Below, one piece after another: positions 1 through 8,025 of a stretch of DNA of 34,493 nt. The stretch covers positions 1-34,493 of the forward strand of contig NZ_JALLIX010000059.1 of the NCBI RefSeq assembly GCF_023242365.1. The letters run 5' to 3'. Each line of letters opens with the position of its first letter. Within the stretch, counting starts at the first letter, position 1. The notes beneath the pieces were generated by a model. That model had not been told where the DNA came from. It saw nothing but the letters and a program-made list of their open reading frames with translations, and did no database searches. This stretch comes from Pseudomonas sp. MWU13-2100. GTDB taxonomy: Bacteria; Pseudomonadota; Gammaproteobacteria; Pseudomonadales; Pseudomonadaceae. The translations under genes and the position numbers were made by a program.

Positions 1-39
1 CGATTCAGCGCACGCAAACTCTCGACTCGACACACATCA

Positions 40-130
40 TTGTGGGAGCAGGATTCATCCGCGAAGAGGCCCGCAAGGCCGCTAAAAACTTCGCGGCGGT
101 ATGGCGATCCGATAAGCTCCACTCCCACAA
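40..130. repeat. REPIN (paired REP palindromes)
   Basis: Two inverted REP-type halves face each other: the core TGTGGGAGC begins at 41 and its inverted partner CTCCACTCCCACA ends at 129, with GCGAAGAGGCCCGC-type sequence between. This is the usual arrangement of Pseudomonas REPINs, which sit between genes and are mobilised by RAYT transposases elsewhere in the genome. The last codons of the neighbouring minus-strand gene run into this element. Confidence 0.8.
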
Positions 131-840
131 TGACCGCGTTCATCCGCCCCTTGCTCCAGGCGATACAGATCCAGTTGAGCCTCCCTGCACAACCAAGCGG
201 CATCCAGCACCGGCTCCATACCTGACACTGGCCGCTTGATTTCATCGCCACGCACCAGCGCACTGCGCAAAATCGCAAACCGCGCCCGGTTGATATGCCC
301 ACCAGAGCCATAGACCCCCGCTCGACCCAACTTCGCGGCAACCCCGGTTTCACCGCCAAACCAACCGGCACCTATGCCAAGGCGCGTCCTGATAAAGGCA
401 TGATCACGGAGAATCGCCGCACAGGCCTGGATCAGCTCGATAAACCCCTGGGTCGCGATATCCATGGCCTCCAGACCATGCAACTGGGCGATGCGCTTGC
501 CGACCCCCCCCCCCCTGCTCCTGAGCAACAGCGCATCAACGCAGTCATGGGCCAACTCGACCCGACGCCGCGGATCGGGCTCGTGCAACAACGCCCGGCG
601 CAAGGTCTGCAAGGCAAAGGCCATGGGCGCCGCGCCCTGAGGGCGCATCCGCCGCGTGGGCAGCACATGGCAGAGCAATTGATACAGGCCGAACAGGCTC
701 TCGGGTTGCAGGAACAAACGGGCCTGGGCGGACAGCGGTTGCCAGGCCACTTCCTGCAACAGACCGAGCATTTGCGTCAGATCCGCCAATTGGAGCTTCA
801 GCGCCAACTGAGTAGACGCTGAGCGTGTGGGAGTCGTCAT
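82..840 (-). CDS. unrecognised protein with a 12-G tract in the coding sequence
   Basis: A 252-residue reading frame with typical Pseudomonas codon use (strong GC third-position bias) on both sides of a run of twelve G (positions 504-515 read on the minus strand). I do not recognise the family. The first half is helical and Leu/Gln/Arg rich (residues about 10-110); after the glycine run (SRGGGVGK) comes a second ordered-looking half containing GAGWFGGETGVAAKLG. The last 15 to 20 codons lie inside the REPIN at 40-130, so the natural C-terminus may have been replaced by repeat sequence. The ATG at 840 has no clear Shine-Dalgarno; an alternative ATG at 856 is in another frame. It lies 89 bases downstream of the MFS gene on the same strand and could be co-transcribed with it. 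The G tract makes the frame prone to slippage, so it could be phase variable, a pseudogene, or affected by a sequencing length error. Confidence 0.5.
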   Translation of the reverse strand: MTTPTRSASTQLALKLQLADLTQMLGLLQEVAWQPLSAQARLFLQPESLFGLYQLLCHVLPTRRMRPQGAAPMAFALQTLRRALLHEPDPRRRVELAHDCVDALLLRSRGGGVGKRIAQLHGLEAMDIATQGFIELIQACAAILRDHAFIRTRLGIGAGWFGGETGVAAKLGRAGVYGSGGHINRARFAILRSALVRGDEIKRPVSGMEPVLDAAWLCREAQLDLYRLEQGADERGHCGSGAYRIAIPPRSF

Positions 841-929
841 GGGCCGCCGTGCTCATTCCGGTAAAAGACCCCAGTCTGACCAGCGCCCGGTCGTCGATCT
901 TGCAATAACCGATCAGCCGACTGACCGGC

Positions 930-2126
930 TCAAGCCGCCAGGTCCCGCGCCGGACGGCGCCACAGCAACATCAGCAAGGCCCCCAGGGAAAGCCCGATCA
1001 ACATCACACCGTAGCCGTCGGTCGTCGCAATCAGGCCGAAACCGCGACTCAGGTTGCCCGCCAATAACGCCGGCAGGCAGAACGCCAGGTAGCTCAGCGC
1101 ATAAAAGGCCGACATCAGCCCCGCCCGCTCATGGGGCAAGGCCAGCGGTACCACACTGCGCAACGCGCCGAGGAAACCCGAGCCAAAACCGCTGCCCGCG
1201 ACCAACGTGGCGAAGAGAAACAGCGGAAGGCTGGCGCTGTGCGCCGCCAGCAGAATCAGGCTGACACCTATGGCCAACAACACGGCCCCCAGGCGCAGGA
1301 TTTTTTCCGCCGGCCGATTGCGCAAGGTGAAGATCGCCAACGCCCCGCTGAGGGTCAGCACCGCCACCAGCACACCGCCGATCAGGTTGGAGGTCGAACC
1401 GGTCGCGACACGTACCAGCGAAGGCGCGAGGGACAGGTAGAAACCGCCCATGGCCCAGACCGCGATGTCCACCGGCAAGGCTATCCACAGAGCCTGGCGC
1501 GCTTGCGGCGGCACATGCAGGGTCGGGCGCAACGACGCCAGGGCGCCCGGCTGTGCGCTGACCGTTTCCGGTAAGCGCCAGACATAAGTCGCCTGCACCA
1601 CCAGCAAACCGAACAGAATCCAGTACACCAGTTGCATCGGCCGGGGCGCGAACTCCACCAGCAAACCGGAACCCAGGCCCCCGCAGGCCATGCCCAGCAA
1701 AGGCGCAATACTGTTGATCAGTGGTCCCTTGCGGTTGTCGTAGTCCAGCAGGGCCGCACCCAGTACGCTGGTGGCCATGCCCGTGGCAAAGCCTTGCAGC
1801 GCCCGCGCGGCGATCAGCAATACGGCGCTGTCGGCGCAGATAAACAGCCACATTGCGCCGATATCCAGCAACAGCGCGGCAAAGATCACCGGCCGCCGTC
1901 CCAGATGATCGGACAGCGAACCGACCGTCAACAGCGCCGCCAGCAGACTCAGGGCATACACTCCGAAGATCAGCGTCAGGGTCGCAGCGGAAAACTGCAG
2001 GGTTTCCTGATACAGGTGGTACAAGGGCGTCGGCGCGCTGGAGGCGGCCAGAAAGGTCAGCAAGGTGATCGACAGGAACACCTGGCTGGCAAGCTTGGAA
2101 ACCGGCGTGTCGACGCGATTGAACAT
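930..2126 (-). CDS. MFS transporter, drug/metabolite efflux type
   Basis: 398 residues with about twelve hydrophobic segments. The hallmark MFS loop after TM2 is visible as GSLSDHLGRRPVI (around residues 68-80), and TM4-TM5 carry the RALQGFATGMATSVLGAAL pattern seen in exporters of the Bcr/EmrB/AraJ kind. It should sit in the inner membrane and use proton antiport; the substrate cannot be told from sequence. The ATG at 2126 follows GTGGAGTG, a good ribosome binding site. The gene is divergent from a TetR regulator 100 bases away, and the space between holds a large inverted repeat, so this is a classic regulator/exporter pair. Length is normal for the family and no disruption is seen. Confidence 0.88.
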   Translation of the reverse strand: MFNRVDTPVSKLASQVFLSITLLTFLAASSAPTPLYHLYQETLQFSAATLTLIFGVYALSLLAALLTVGSLSDHLGRRPVIFAALLLDIGAMWLFICADSAVLLIAARALQGFATGMATSVLGAALLDYDNRKGPLINSIAPLLGMACGGLGSGLLVEFAPRPMQLVYWILFGLLVVQATYVWRLPETVSAQPGALASLRPTLHVPPQARQALWIALPVDIAVWAMGGFYLSLAPSLVRVATGSTSNLIGGVLVAVLTLSGALAIFTLRNRPAEKILRLGAVLLAIGVSLILLAAHSASLPLFLFATLVAGSGFGSGFLGALRSVVPLALPHERAGLMSAFYALSYLAFCLPALLAGNLSRGFGLIATTDGYGVMLIGLSLGALLMLLWRRPARDLAA

Positions 2127-2130
2127 GAGT

Positions 2131-2179
2131 ACACTCCACAGGAAAGCGCAAAAGCTAAAATATTGCTTTTGCGGAGTGT
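2131..2179. promoter_or_regulatory. nested inverted repeat between MFS and TetR genes, probable operator
   Basis: GCAAAAGC (2148-2155) is repeated in inverted form as GCTTTTGC (2165-2172) with nine A/T-rich bases between. Outside it, ACACTCC (2131-2137) is matched by GGAGTGT (2173-2179). The inner repeat lies 22 to 46 bases upstream of the MFS start codon, where a repressor would block transcription. TetR proteins commonly bind such dyads in the space they share with the exporter gene; that TetR binds here is inferred. Confidence 0.55.
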
Positions 2180-2226
2180 GCTACGGCTTTTCTCTTAAAG
2201 CAAATTCTTTGTGTTAAGGTTTTGGC

Positions 2227-2769
2227 ATGGCGATCAAAGAAAGTGTACGTCCGGGCGGCCGCAGTGCCCGGGTCCAGGAATCGATTCATCAGGCGGTCCG
2301 CGCGCTTCTCGAAGAGCAGGACCGCGCGAGCCTGACCGTGCCGCAGATTGCGGCACGGGCCGGGGTCACGCCCTCGACGATCTATCGACGCTGGGGCGAC
2401 CTGGCGGCGTTGCTGGCGGATGTGGCCTTCGCCCGTATGCGCCCGGAAGTCGAACCGGCCAATACCGGCAGCCTGCGTGGAGACCTGCGGGCCTGGGCCG
2501 AGCAGTATCTGGATGAAATGAGCTCGGAACCGGGCCGGCAGCTGATGCGTGATGTGCAATGCAGCCCCGCCACCGGCTATTGCACGACCATTCTCGGCGG
2601 ACAGCTGCAGACCATTCTTGATCGTTATCCGGGCGACCCACGGCCCAGCGTCGAGTACCTGCTCAACCTGATCGTCGCACCGACGGTGTTCCGGGTGCTG
2701 TTCGCCGACACGCCGTTGAGTGTCGAGGCGCTGCATCGACAGATCGAACTGGCACTGACCTGCGCGTAG
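2227..2769 (+). CDS. TetR/AcrR family transcriptional regulator
   Basis: 180 residues. The N-terminal DNA-binding domain shows the TetR helix-turn-helix as LTVPQIAARAGVTPSTIYRRWGDLAALLADV (about residues 37-66). The C-terminal two thirds are helical, as expected for the ligand-binding and dimerisation domain (TetR_C type). ATG 2227 follows TTAAGG about seven bases upstream. The gene is divergent from the MFS transporter at 930-2126 and most likely represses it, releasing on binding a compound exported by it. The inducer is unknown. Confidence 0.88.
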   Translation: MAIKESVRPGGRSARVQESIHQAVRALLEEQDRASLTVPQIAARAGVTPSTIYRRWGDLAALLADVAFARMRPEVEPANTGSLRGDLRAWAEQYLDEMSSEPGRQLMRDVQCSPATGYCTTILGGQLQTILDRYPGDPRPSVEYLLNLIVAPTVFRVLFADTPLSVEALHRQIELALTCA

Positions 2770-2801
2770 GTCACTTCGCCACCACGATCAACGCGGCCAC
2801 C

Positions 2802-2886
2802 TGTGGGAGCCGGCTTGCCGGCGATGAGGCCCGCGAGCCTGGCATCGCCTGAACGGCCGCGATCGCCAGCAAACCGGTGCCTACAA
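2802..2886. repeat. REPIN (paired REP palindromes)
   Basis: TGTGGGAGC followed by CGGCTTGCCGGCGAT (2802-2825) is matched by an inverted copy ATCGCCAGCAAACCGGTGCCTACA ending near 2885. The two REP halves enclose about 35 bases. It lies between the TetR gene and the histidine kinase gene. Confidence 0.82.
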
Positions 2887-3033
2887 ATCGGTGTTCCAAC
2901 GCAACCATATCGTCGCGTCCGAACCCCGGGGCAAGGCTGCGACCTTGGTCGACACTGACGCCGCCCGGCCATCGTGCGAGACTGTAGCGCCAGGGCCGGA
3001 CTGCCCTCGGGATGTCTTTTGCCGGGAGTTTCC

Positions 3034-6000
3034 ATGTCGCTGTCCAGCGGGCTGATCGCCGCCGTCGCCCTGGCCTATATGGCCATCATGTTCACCATCG
3101 CCTTTTATGGCGACCGCCGCAGCGCGCCCCTGCCGCCACGCGTGCGAGCCTGGGTGTACAGCCTGTCGCTGGCCGTCTATTGCACCAGCTGGACCTTCTT
3201 CGGCGCGGTCGGCCAGGCCGCCGACCAGCTCTGGGCGTTCCTGCCGATCTACCTGGGCCCCGTGCTGCTGCTGGTGTTCGCGCCCTGGGTGCTGCAAAAG
3301 ATGGTGCTGATCAGCAAACAGGAAAACATCACCTCCATCGCCGACTTCATCGCCGCCCGCTATGGCAAATCGCAGTCCCTGGCGGTAGTGGTAGCGCTGA
3401 TCTGCCTGGTCGGCGTACTGCCGTATATCGCCCTGCAACTCAAGGCCATCGTCCTTGGCGTCAACCTGCTGATCGGCGCCGGTGCCGACGCCATGGGCGT
3501 GCGCGCCCAGGACACGGCCCTGGTGGTATCGCTGATCCTGGCACTGTTCACCATCGTCTTCGGTACCCGCAACCTCGACGCCACCGAACACCACCGCGGC
3601 ATGGTCCTGGCAATTGCCTTCGAATCCCTGGTCAAGCTGTTTGCCTTTCTCGCCGTCGGCGCCTTCGTCACCTACGGCCTCTACGACGGTTTCGACGACT
3701 TGTTCAACCAAGCCAAGACCTCGGCGCTGCTCGCCGAATACTGGCAGGAAACGGTCAACTGGCCGTCCATGGTGGTGCAGACCGGCGTGGCGATGATGGC
3801 GATCATCTGCCTGCCCCGGCAGTTCCATGTCACCGTGGTGGAAAATATCGAGCCCCAGGACCTGCGCCTGGCCAAGTGGGTATTCCCCGCCTACCTGATC
3901 CTGGCGGCGCTGTTCGTGGTGCCGATTGCCCTGGCCGGGCGCATGATGTTGCCGGTCGAGGTCTTGCGCGACTCCTACGTCATCAGCCTGCCATTGGCCC
4001 AGGCCCATCCGGCACTGGCCTTGCTGGCCTTTATCGGCGGCGCTTCGGCGGCCACCGGCATGGTGATTGTCGCCAGCGTCGCGCTGTCGACCATGGTCTC
4101 CAACGACATGCTGCTGCCCTGGCTGCTGCGACGGCAGAACTCCGAGCGACCGTTCGAAGTCTTCCGCCACTGGATGCTCTCGGTGCGCCGGGTCAGTATT
4201 GTCGCCATTCTCCTGCTGGCCTACGTCAGCTACCGCCTCCTGGGCTCGACCGCGAGCCTGGCGACCATCGGCCAGATCGCCTTCGCCGCCGTGACCCAAC
4301 TGGCGCCGGCCATGCTCGGCGCGCTGTACTGGAAACAGGCGAACCGACGCGGGGTGTTTGCCGGTATCGCCGGCGGCACCTTCATCTGGTTTTACACCTT
4401 GGTCCTGCCGATCGCCGCCCGCAGCCTGGGCTGGTCGTTAAGCAGTTTCCCCGGGCTGGCCTGGCTGCACGGTAACCCGCTGAACCTGCCGATCAGCCCG
4501 CTGACCCAAGGCGTGGTGCTGTCGCTGGCGGGCAACTTCACCCTGTTCGCCTGGGTTTCGGTGCTGTCGCGCACACGGGTCTCCGAACACTGGCAGGCCG
4601 GGCGCTTTATCGGCCAGGAGCTCAACGCCCGCCCCAGCGCCCGCTCGATGCTGGCGGTGCAGATCGAAGACCTGCTGACCCTCGCCGCGCGCTTTGTCGG
4701 CGAGGAACGCGCGCGGCAGAGTTTCATTCGTTTTGCCTATCGCCAGGGCAAGGGTTTCAACCCGAACCAGAACGCCGACAGCGACTGGATCGCCCACACC
4801 GAGCGCCTGCTGGCCGGGGTACTCGGGGCGTCCTCGACCCGTGCGGTGGTGAAGGCGGCCATCGAAGGGCGGGAAATGCAACTCGAAGATGTCGTCAGGA
4901 TCGCCGACGAAGCCTCCGAAGTGCTCCAATTCAACCGTGCTTTGTTGCAAGGCGCCATCGAAAACATCACCCAGGGCATCAGCGTGGTCGACCAGTCACT
5001 GAAGCTGGTGGCCTGGAACCGGCGTTACCTGGAGCTGTTCAACTACCCGGACGGCCTGATCAGCGTCGGCCGGCCAATTGCCGATATCATCCGCTACAAC
5101 GCCGAGCGCGGCCTGTGCGGTCCCGGCGAGGCTGAAGTGCATGTCGCGCGGCGCCTGCACTGGATGCGCCAGGGCCGCGCGCACACCTCGGAGCGGCTGT
5201 TCCCCAACGGCCGGGTCATCGAGCTGATCGGCAACCCGATGCCCGGTGGCGGTTTCGTCATGAGCTTCACCGACATCACCGCGTTCCGCGAGGCCGAACA
5301 GGCCCTCACTGAAGCCAACGAGGGCCTGGAACGGCGCGTCGCCGAACGAACCCACGAACTGTCGCAACTGAACATCGCGCTGACCGAAGCCAAGGGCACG
5401 GCGGAAGCGGCCAACCAGTCCAAGACCCGCTTCCTCGCGGCGGTCAGCCATGACCTGATGCAACCGCTGAACGCCGCCCGGCTGTTCTCCGCCGCCCTCT
5501 CGCATCAGGACGACAGCCTGTCCCAGGAAGCCAAGCAACTGGTCCAGCACCTGGACAGCTCGTTGCGCTCGGCCGAGGACCTGATCAGCGACCTGCTGGA
5601 TATCTCGCGCCTGGAGAACGGCAAGATCACGCCCAATCCGCGCCCCTTTGTCCTTAACGAGCTGTTCGATACCCTCGGCGCGGAATTCAAGGCGCTGGCC
5701 CAGGAGCAAGGCATGAGCTTCCGGGTTCGTGGCAGCCGCTTGCCGGTGAACAGCGATATCAAGCTGTTGCGGCGGATCCTGCAGAACTTCCTGACCAATG
5801 CCTTCCGCTACGCCAGGGGCCCGGTCCTGCTCGGCGTGCGGCGCCAGGGCGGCCAGCTGTCGCTGGAGGTCTGGGACCGTGGGCCGGGCATTCCCGAGGA
5901 CAAGCGCCAGGTGATTTTCGAAGAGTTCAAGCGCCTCGACAGCCACCAGACCCGAGCCGAAAAAGGCCTGGGGCTGGGCCTGGCGATTGCCGACGGGTTG

Positions 6001-6504
6001 TGCCGGGTACTTGGGCATCGCCTGCAAGTGCGCTCCTGGCCGGGACGCGGCAGTGTGTTCAGCGTCAGCGTACCGATTGCCAGTCATCCGGCGAGTGCGG
6101 CCGGCAAGGCCGTGCCCGTCAACGGCCACGCGCTGAGCGGTGCACAGGTGTTATGCGTGGATAATGAGGACAGCATTCTGATCGGCATGCACAGCCTGCT
6201 GACCCGCTGGGGTTGCCGGGTCTCGACCGCGCGCAATCGCGAGGAGTGCGCCGCCCTGCTCGACGGTGGCCTGCGCCCACAGTTGGCCCTGGTGGACTAT
6301 CACCTGGACGATGGCGAGACTGGCACCGGCTTGATGACCTGGATGCGCACGCGCCTGGCGGAGCCGTTGCCCGGAGTGGTGATCAGCGCCGACCTGCGCC
6401 CGGAAACCATCGCACAGGTACATGGAGCGGGATTGGAGTACCTGGCCAAGCCGGTGAAGCCGGCGGCGTTGCGGGCATTGTTGAGCCGGCATCTGCCCCT
6501 CTGA
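3034..6504 (+). CDS. hybrid sensor histidine kinase with sodium/solute symporter-like N-terminal domain
   Basis: 1156 residues from the ATG at 3034, which is preceded by GGGAG; an upstream in-frame start at 2974 would add 20 residues without hydrophobic character. Residues 1 to about 500 form some 13 membrane segments of the SSS/PutP type. A PAS domain follows at about 635-750 (ITQGISVVDQSLKLVAWNRR), then a coiled coil (ANEGLERRVAERTHELSQLN). The HisKA domain has the phospho-acceptor His806 in AAVSHDLMQPLNAARLF; the ATPase domain shows an N box near 918 (NFLTNAFRYARG) and G boxes DRGPGIP and GLGLGLAIADG. A C-terminal receiver domain (about 1038-1152) carries acceptor Asp1088 in LVDYHLDD and the conserved Lys in YLAKPVK. 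The H-box type and domain order resemble the Pseudomonas SSS-linked hybrid kinase PA3271 and, for the kinase core, NahK/ErcS-prime. It likely links uptake or sensing of a small solute to phosphorelay; no cognate regulator lies nearby. Confidence 0.9.
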   Translation: MSLSSGLIAAVALAYMAIMFTIAFYGDRRSAPLPPRVRAWVYSLSLAVYCTSWTFFGAVGQAADQLWAFLPIYLGPVLLLVFAPWVLQKMVLISKQENITSIADFIAARYGKSQSLAVVVALICLVGVLPYIALQLKAIVLGVNLLIGAGADAMGVRAQDTALVVSLILALFTIVFGTRNLDATEHHRGMVLAIAFESLVKLFAFLAVGAFVTYGLYDGFDDLFNQAKTSALLAEYWQETVNWPSMVVQTGVAMMAIICLPRQFHVTVVENIEPQDLRLAKWVFPAYLILAALFVVPIALAGRMMLPVEVLRDSYVISLPLAQAHPALALLAFIGGASAATGMVIVASVALSTMVSNDMLLPWLLRRQNSERPFEVFRHWMLSVRRVSIVAILLLAYVSYRLLGSTASLATIGQIAFAAVTQLAPAMLGALYWKQANRRGVFAGIAGGTFIWFYTLVLPIAARSLGWSLSSFPGLAWLHGNPLNLPISPLTQGVVLSLAGNFTLFAWVSVLSRTRVSEHWQAGRFIGQELNARPSARSMLAVQIEDLLTLAARFVGEERARQSFIRFAYRQGKGFNPNQNADSDWIAHTERLLAGVLGASSTRAVVKAAIEGREMQLEDVVRIADEASEVLQFNRALLQGAIENITQGISVVDQSLKLVAWNRRYLELFNYPDGLISVGRPIADIIRYNAERGLCGPGEAEVHVARRLHWMRQGRAHTSERLFPNGRVIELIGNPMPGGGFVMSFTDITAFREAEQALTEANEGLERRVAERTHELSQLNIALTEAKGTAEAANQSKTRFLAAVSHDLMQPLNAARLFSAALSHQDDSLSQEAKQLVQHLDSSLRSAEDLISDLLDISRLENGKITPNPRPFVLNELFDTLGAEFKALAQEQGMSFRVRGSRLPVNSDIKLLRRILQNFLTNAFRYARGPVLLGVRRQGGQLSLEVWDRGPGIPEDKRQVIFEEFKRLDSHQTRAEKGLGLGLAIADGLCRVLGHRLQVRSWPGRGSVFSVSVPIASHPASAAGKAVPVNGHALSGAQVLCVDNEDSILIGMHSLLTRWGCRVSTARNREECAALLDGGLRPQLALVDYHLDDGETGTGLMTWMRTRLAEPLPGVVISADLRPETIAQVHGAGLEYLAKPVKPAALRALLSRHLPL

Positions 6505-6546
6505 AGGTACGCATTGGGACTCACTGGTGGCGACCTTGAAGAACCG

Positions 6547-8025
6547 TTACTCCGGCAACTCGACCACACCATTTTCATCGGTCATCGCCCGCTCCAGCAA
6601 CTCCGTCGGCAGGCTCTTGCTCGCCCGCGCGCCCAGCAGCTTGAGCTGCTCGCTACGGCTGACCAGGTTGCCACGTCCGTCCGTCAGCTTGTTGCGGGCG
6701 GCGGCGTAGGCCTTGTCCAATTGCTGGAGGCGGTTGCCGACCTCGTCCAGATCCTGGATGAACAACACGAACTTGTCGTACAGCCAACCGGCGCGCTCGG
6801 CGATTTCCCGGGCGTTCTGGCTCTGCCGCTCCTGTTTCCAGAGGCTGTCGATCACCCGCAAGGTGGCGAGCAAGGTGGTCGGGCTGACAATCACGATATT
6901 GCGGTCGAAGGCCTCCTGGAACAGGTTCGGTTCAGCCTGCAAGGCCGCCGAAAACGCCGCTTCAATGGGTACGAAGAGCAAGACGAAATCCAGGCTGTGC
7001 AGCCCTTCCAGACGCTTGTAGTCCTTGCCGGCCAGGCCCTTCACATGAGTGCGCAGCGACAGTACATGCTGCTTGAGCGCCGCCTGGCCGATCACCTCGT
7101 CATCGGCGCCGACGTACTGCTGGTAGGCGGTCAGGCTGACCTTGGAGTCCACCACCACCTGTTTGTCACCCGGCAACAGGATCAGCACGTCCGGCTGGAA
7201 ACGCTCGCCGTCCGGCCCTTTCAGGCTGACCTGGGTCTGGTACTCACGACCCTTTTCCAGCCCGGCATGCTCAAGCACCCGCTCAAGAATCAACTCGCCC
7301 CAGTTGCCCTGGGTCTTCTGGCCCTTGAGCGCACGGGTCAGATTGGTCGCCTCATCGCTCAGGCGCAAGTTCAGCTGTTGCAGACGCTCCAGCTCCTTGC
7401 CCAGAGAGAAGCGTTCACGGGCTTCCTGTTGATAACTTTCTTCCACGCGCTTTTCGAAGGACTGGATGCGCTCCTTCAACGGGTCGAGCAATTGTCCGAG
7501 GCGTTGCTGGCTGTTTTCGGCAAAACGCGCCTCGCGCTCGTCGAAGATCTTCGCGGCCATTTCGGCAAACTGCGCCCGCAGCTCATCCCGCGAACCCTGC
7601 AGATCGTCCAGGCGCTGCTGATGGCTGTCCTGCTGCTCTCGCAGTTCGGCACTCAACGACGCCGCCTGGGTGTCCAGGCGGCGCAGCTCGGCCTCCTTCT
7701 GGGCTCGCTCAAGGTTCCAGGCATGGGCCGCATCACGGCCATTATCCCGCTCGATCTGCAACAGTTCGACTTCCCGGCGCAACGCCGCCAGCTCCGCCTG
7801 CTTGACGGAATTGGCCTGGCTCAGGTCGCTGACCTCGTCACGGCAGGCATCCAGCTGTGCGCCGAGCCCCTCCGCTGCCAACCGGGCACCACTCAAACGC
7901 TCGTCCAGGAGCACCCGTTCGGCCTGAGCAACACTCGCCCGGCGCTGCAACTGCCAGGCCAGCGCCAGCAACGGCAGCGCCGCGCCCGCCAAACCGAGCA
8001 AGAGACTGGTCAGATCCAACGCCAT
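6547..8025 (-). CDS. rmuC: DNA recombination protein RmuC
   Basis: 492 residues. One membrane segment at the N-terminus (about residues 5-27) is followed by a long coiled coil rich in Glu, Arg, Gln and Leu, and then the RmuC domain (about 180-440) with conserved stretches TQGNWGELILERVLEHAGLEKGREY, QPDVLILLPGDKQVVVDSKVSLTAYQQY and NIVIVSPTTLLATLRVID. The PD-(D/E)xK-like nuclease signature fits the D and DSK of this region. In E. coli, RmuC limits inversions at short inverted repeats. ATG 8025 follows GGGAGTCCTT. It is convergent with the histidine kinase gene, 42 bases apart, and no terminator is obvious between them. Confidence 0.93.
   Translation of the reverse strand: MALDLTSLLLGLAGAALPLLALAWQLQRRASVAQAERVLLDERLSGARLAAEGLGAQLDACRDEVSDLSQANSVKQAELAALRREVELLQIERDNGRDAAHAWNLERAQKEAELRRLDTQAASLSAELREQQDSHQQRLDDLQGSRDELRAQFAEMAAKIFDEREARFAENSQQRLGQLLDPLKERIQSFEKRVEESYQQEARERFSLGKELERLQQLNLRLSDEATNLTRALKGQKTQGNWGELILERVLEHAGLEKGREYQTQVSLKGPDGERFQPDVLILLPGDKQVVVDSKVSLTAYQQYVGADDEVIGQAALKQHVLSLRTHVKGLAGKDYKRLEGLHSLDFVLLFVPIEAAFSAALQAEPNLFQEAFDRNIVIVSPTTLLATLRVIDSLWKQERQSQNAREIAERAGWLYDKFVLFIQDLDEVGNRLQQLDKAYAAARNKLTDGRGNLVSRSEQLKLLGARASKSLPTELLERAMTDENGVVELPE

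Noticed and set aside
2881..4299. 472-codon minus-strand frame opposite the histidine kinase
   Set aside because: Very rich in Gly, His, Gln and Asp with no hydrophobic core, a typical antisense shadow of a GC-rich gene; the plus strand has clear domains.
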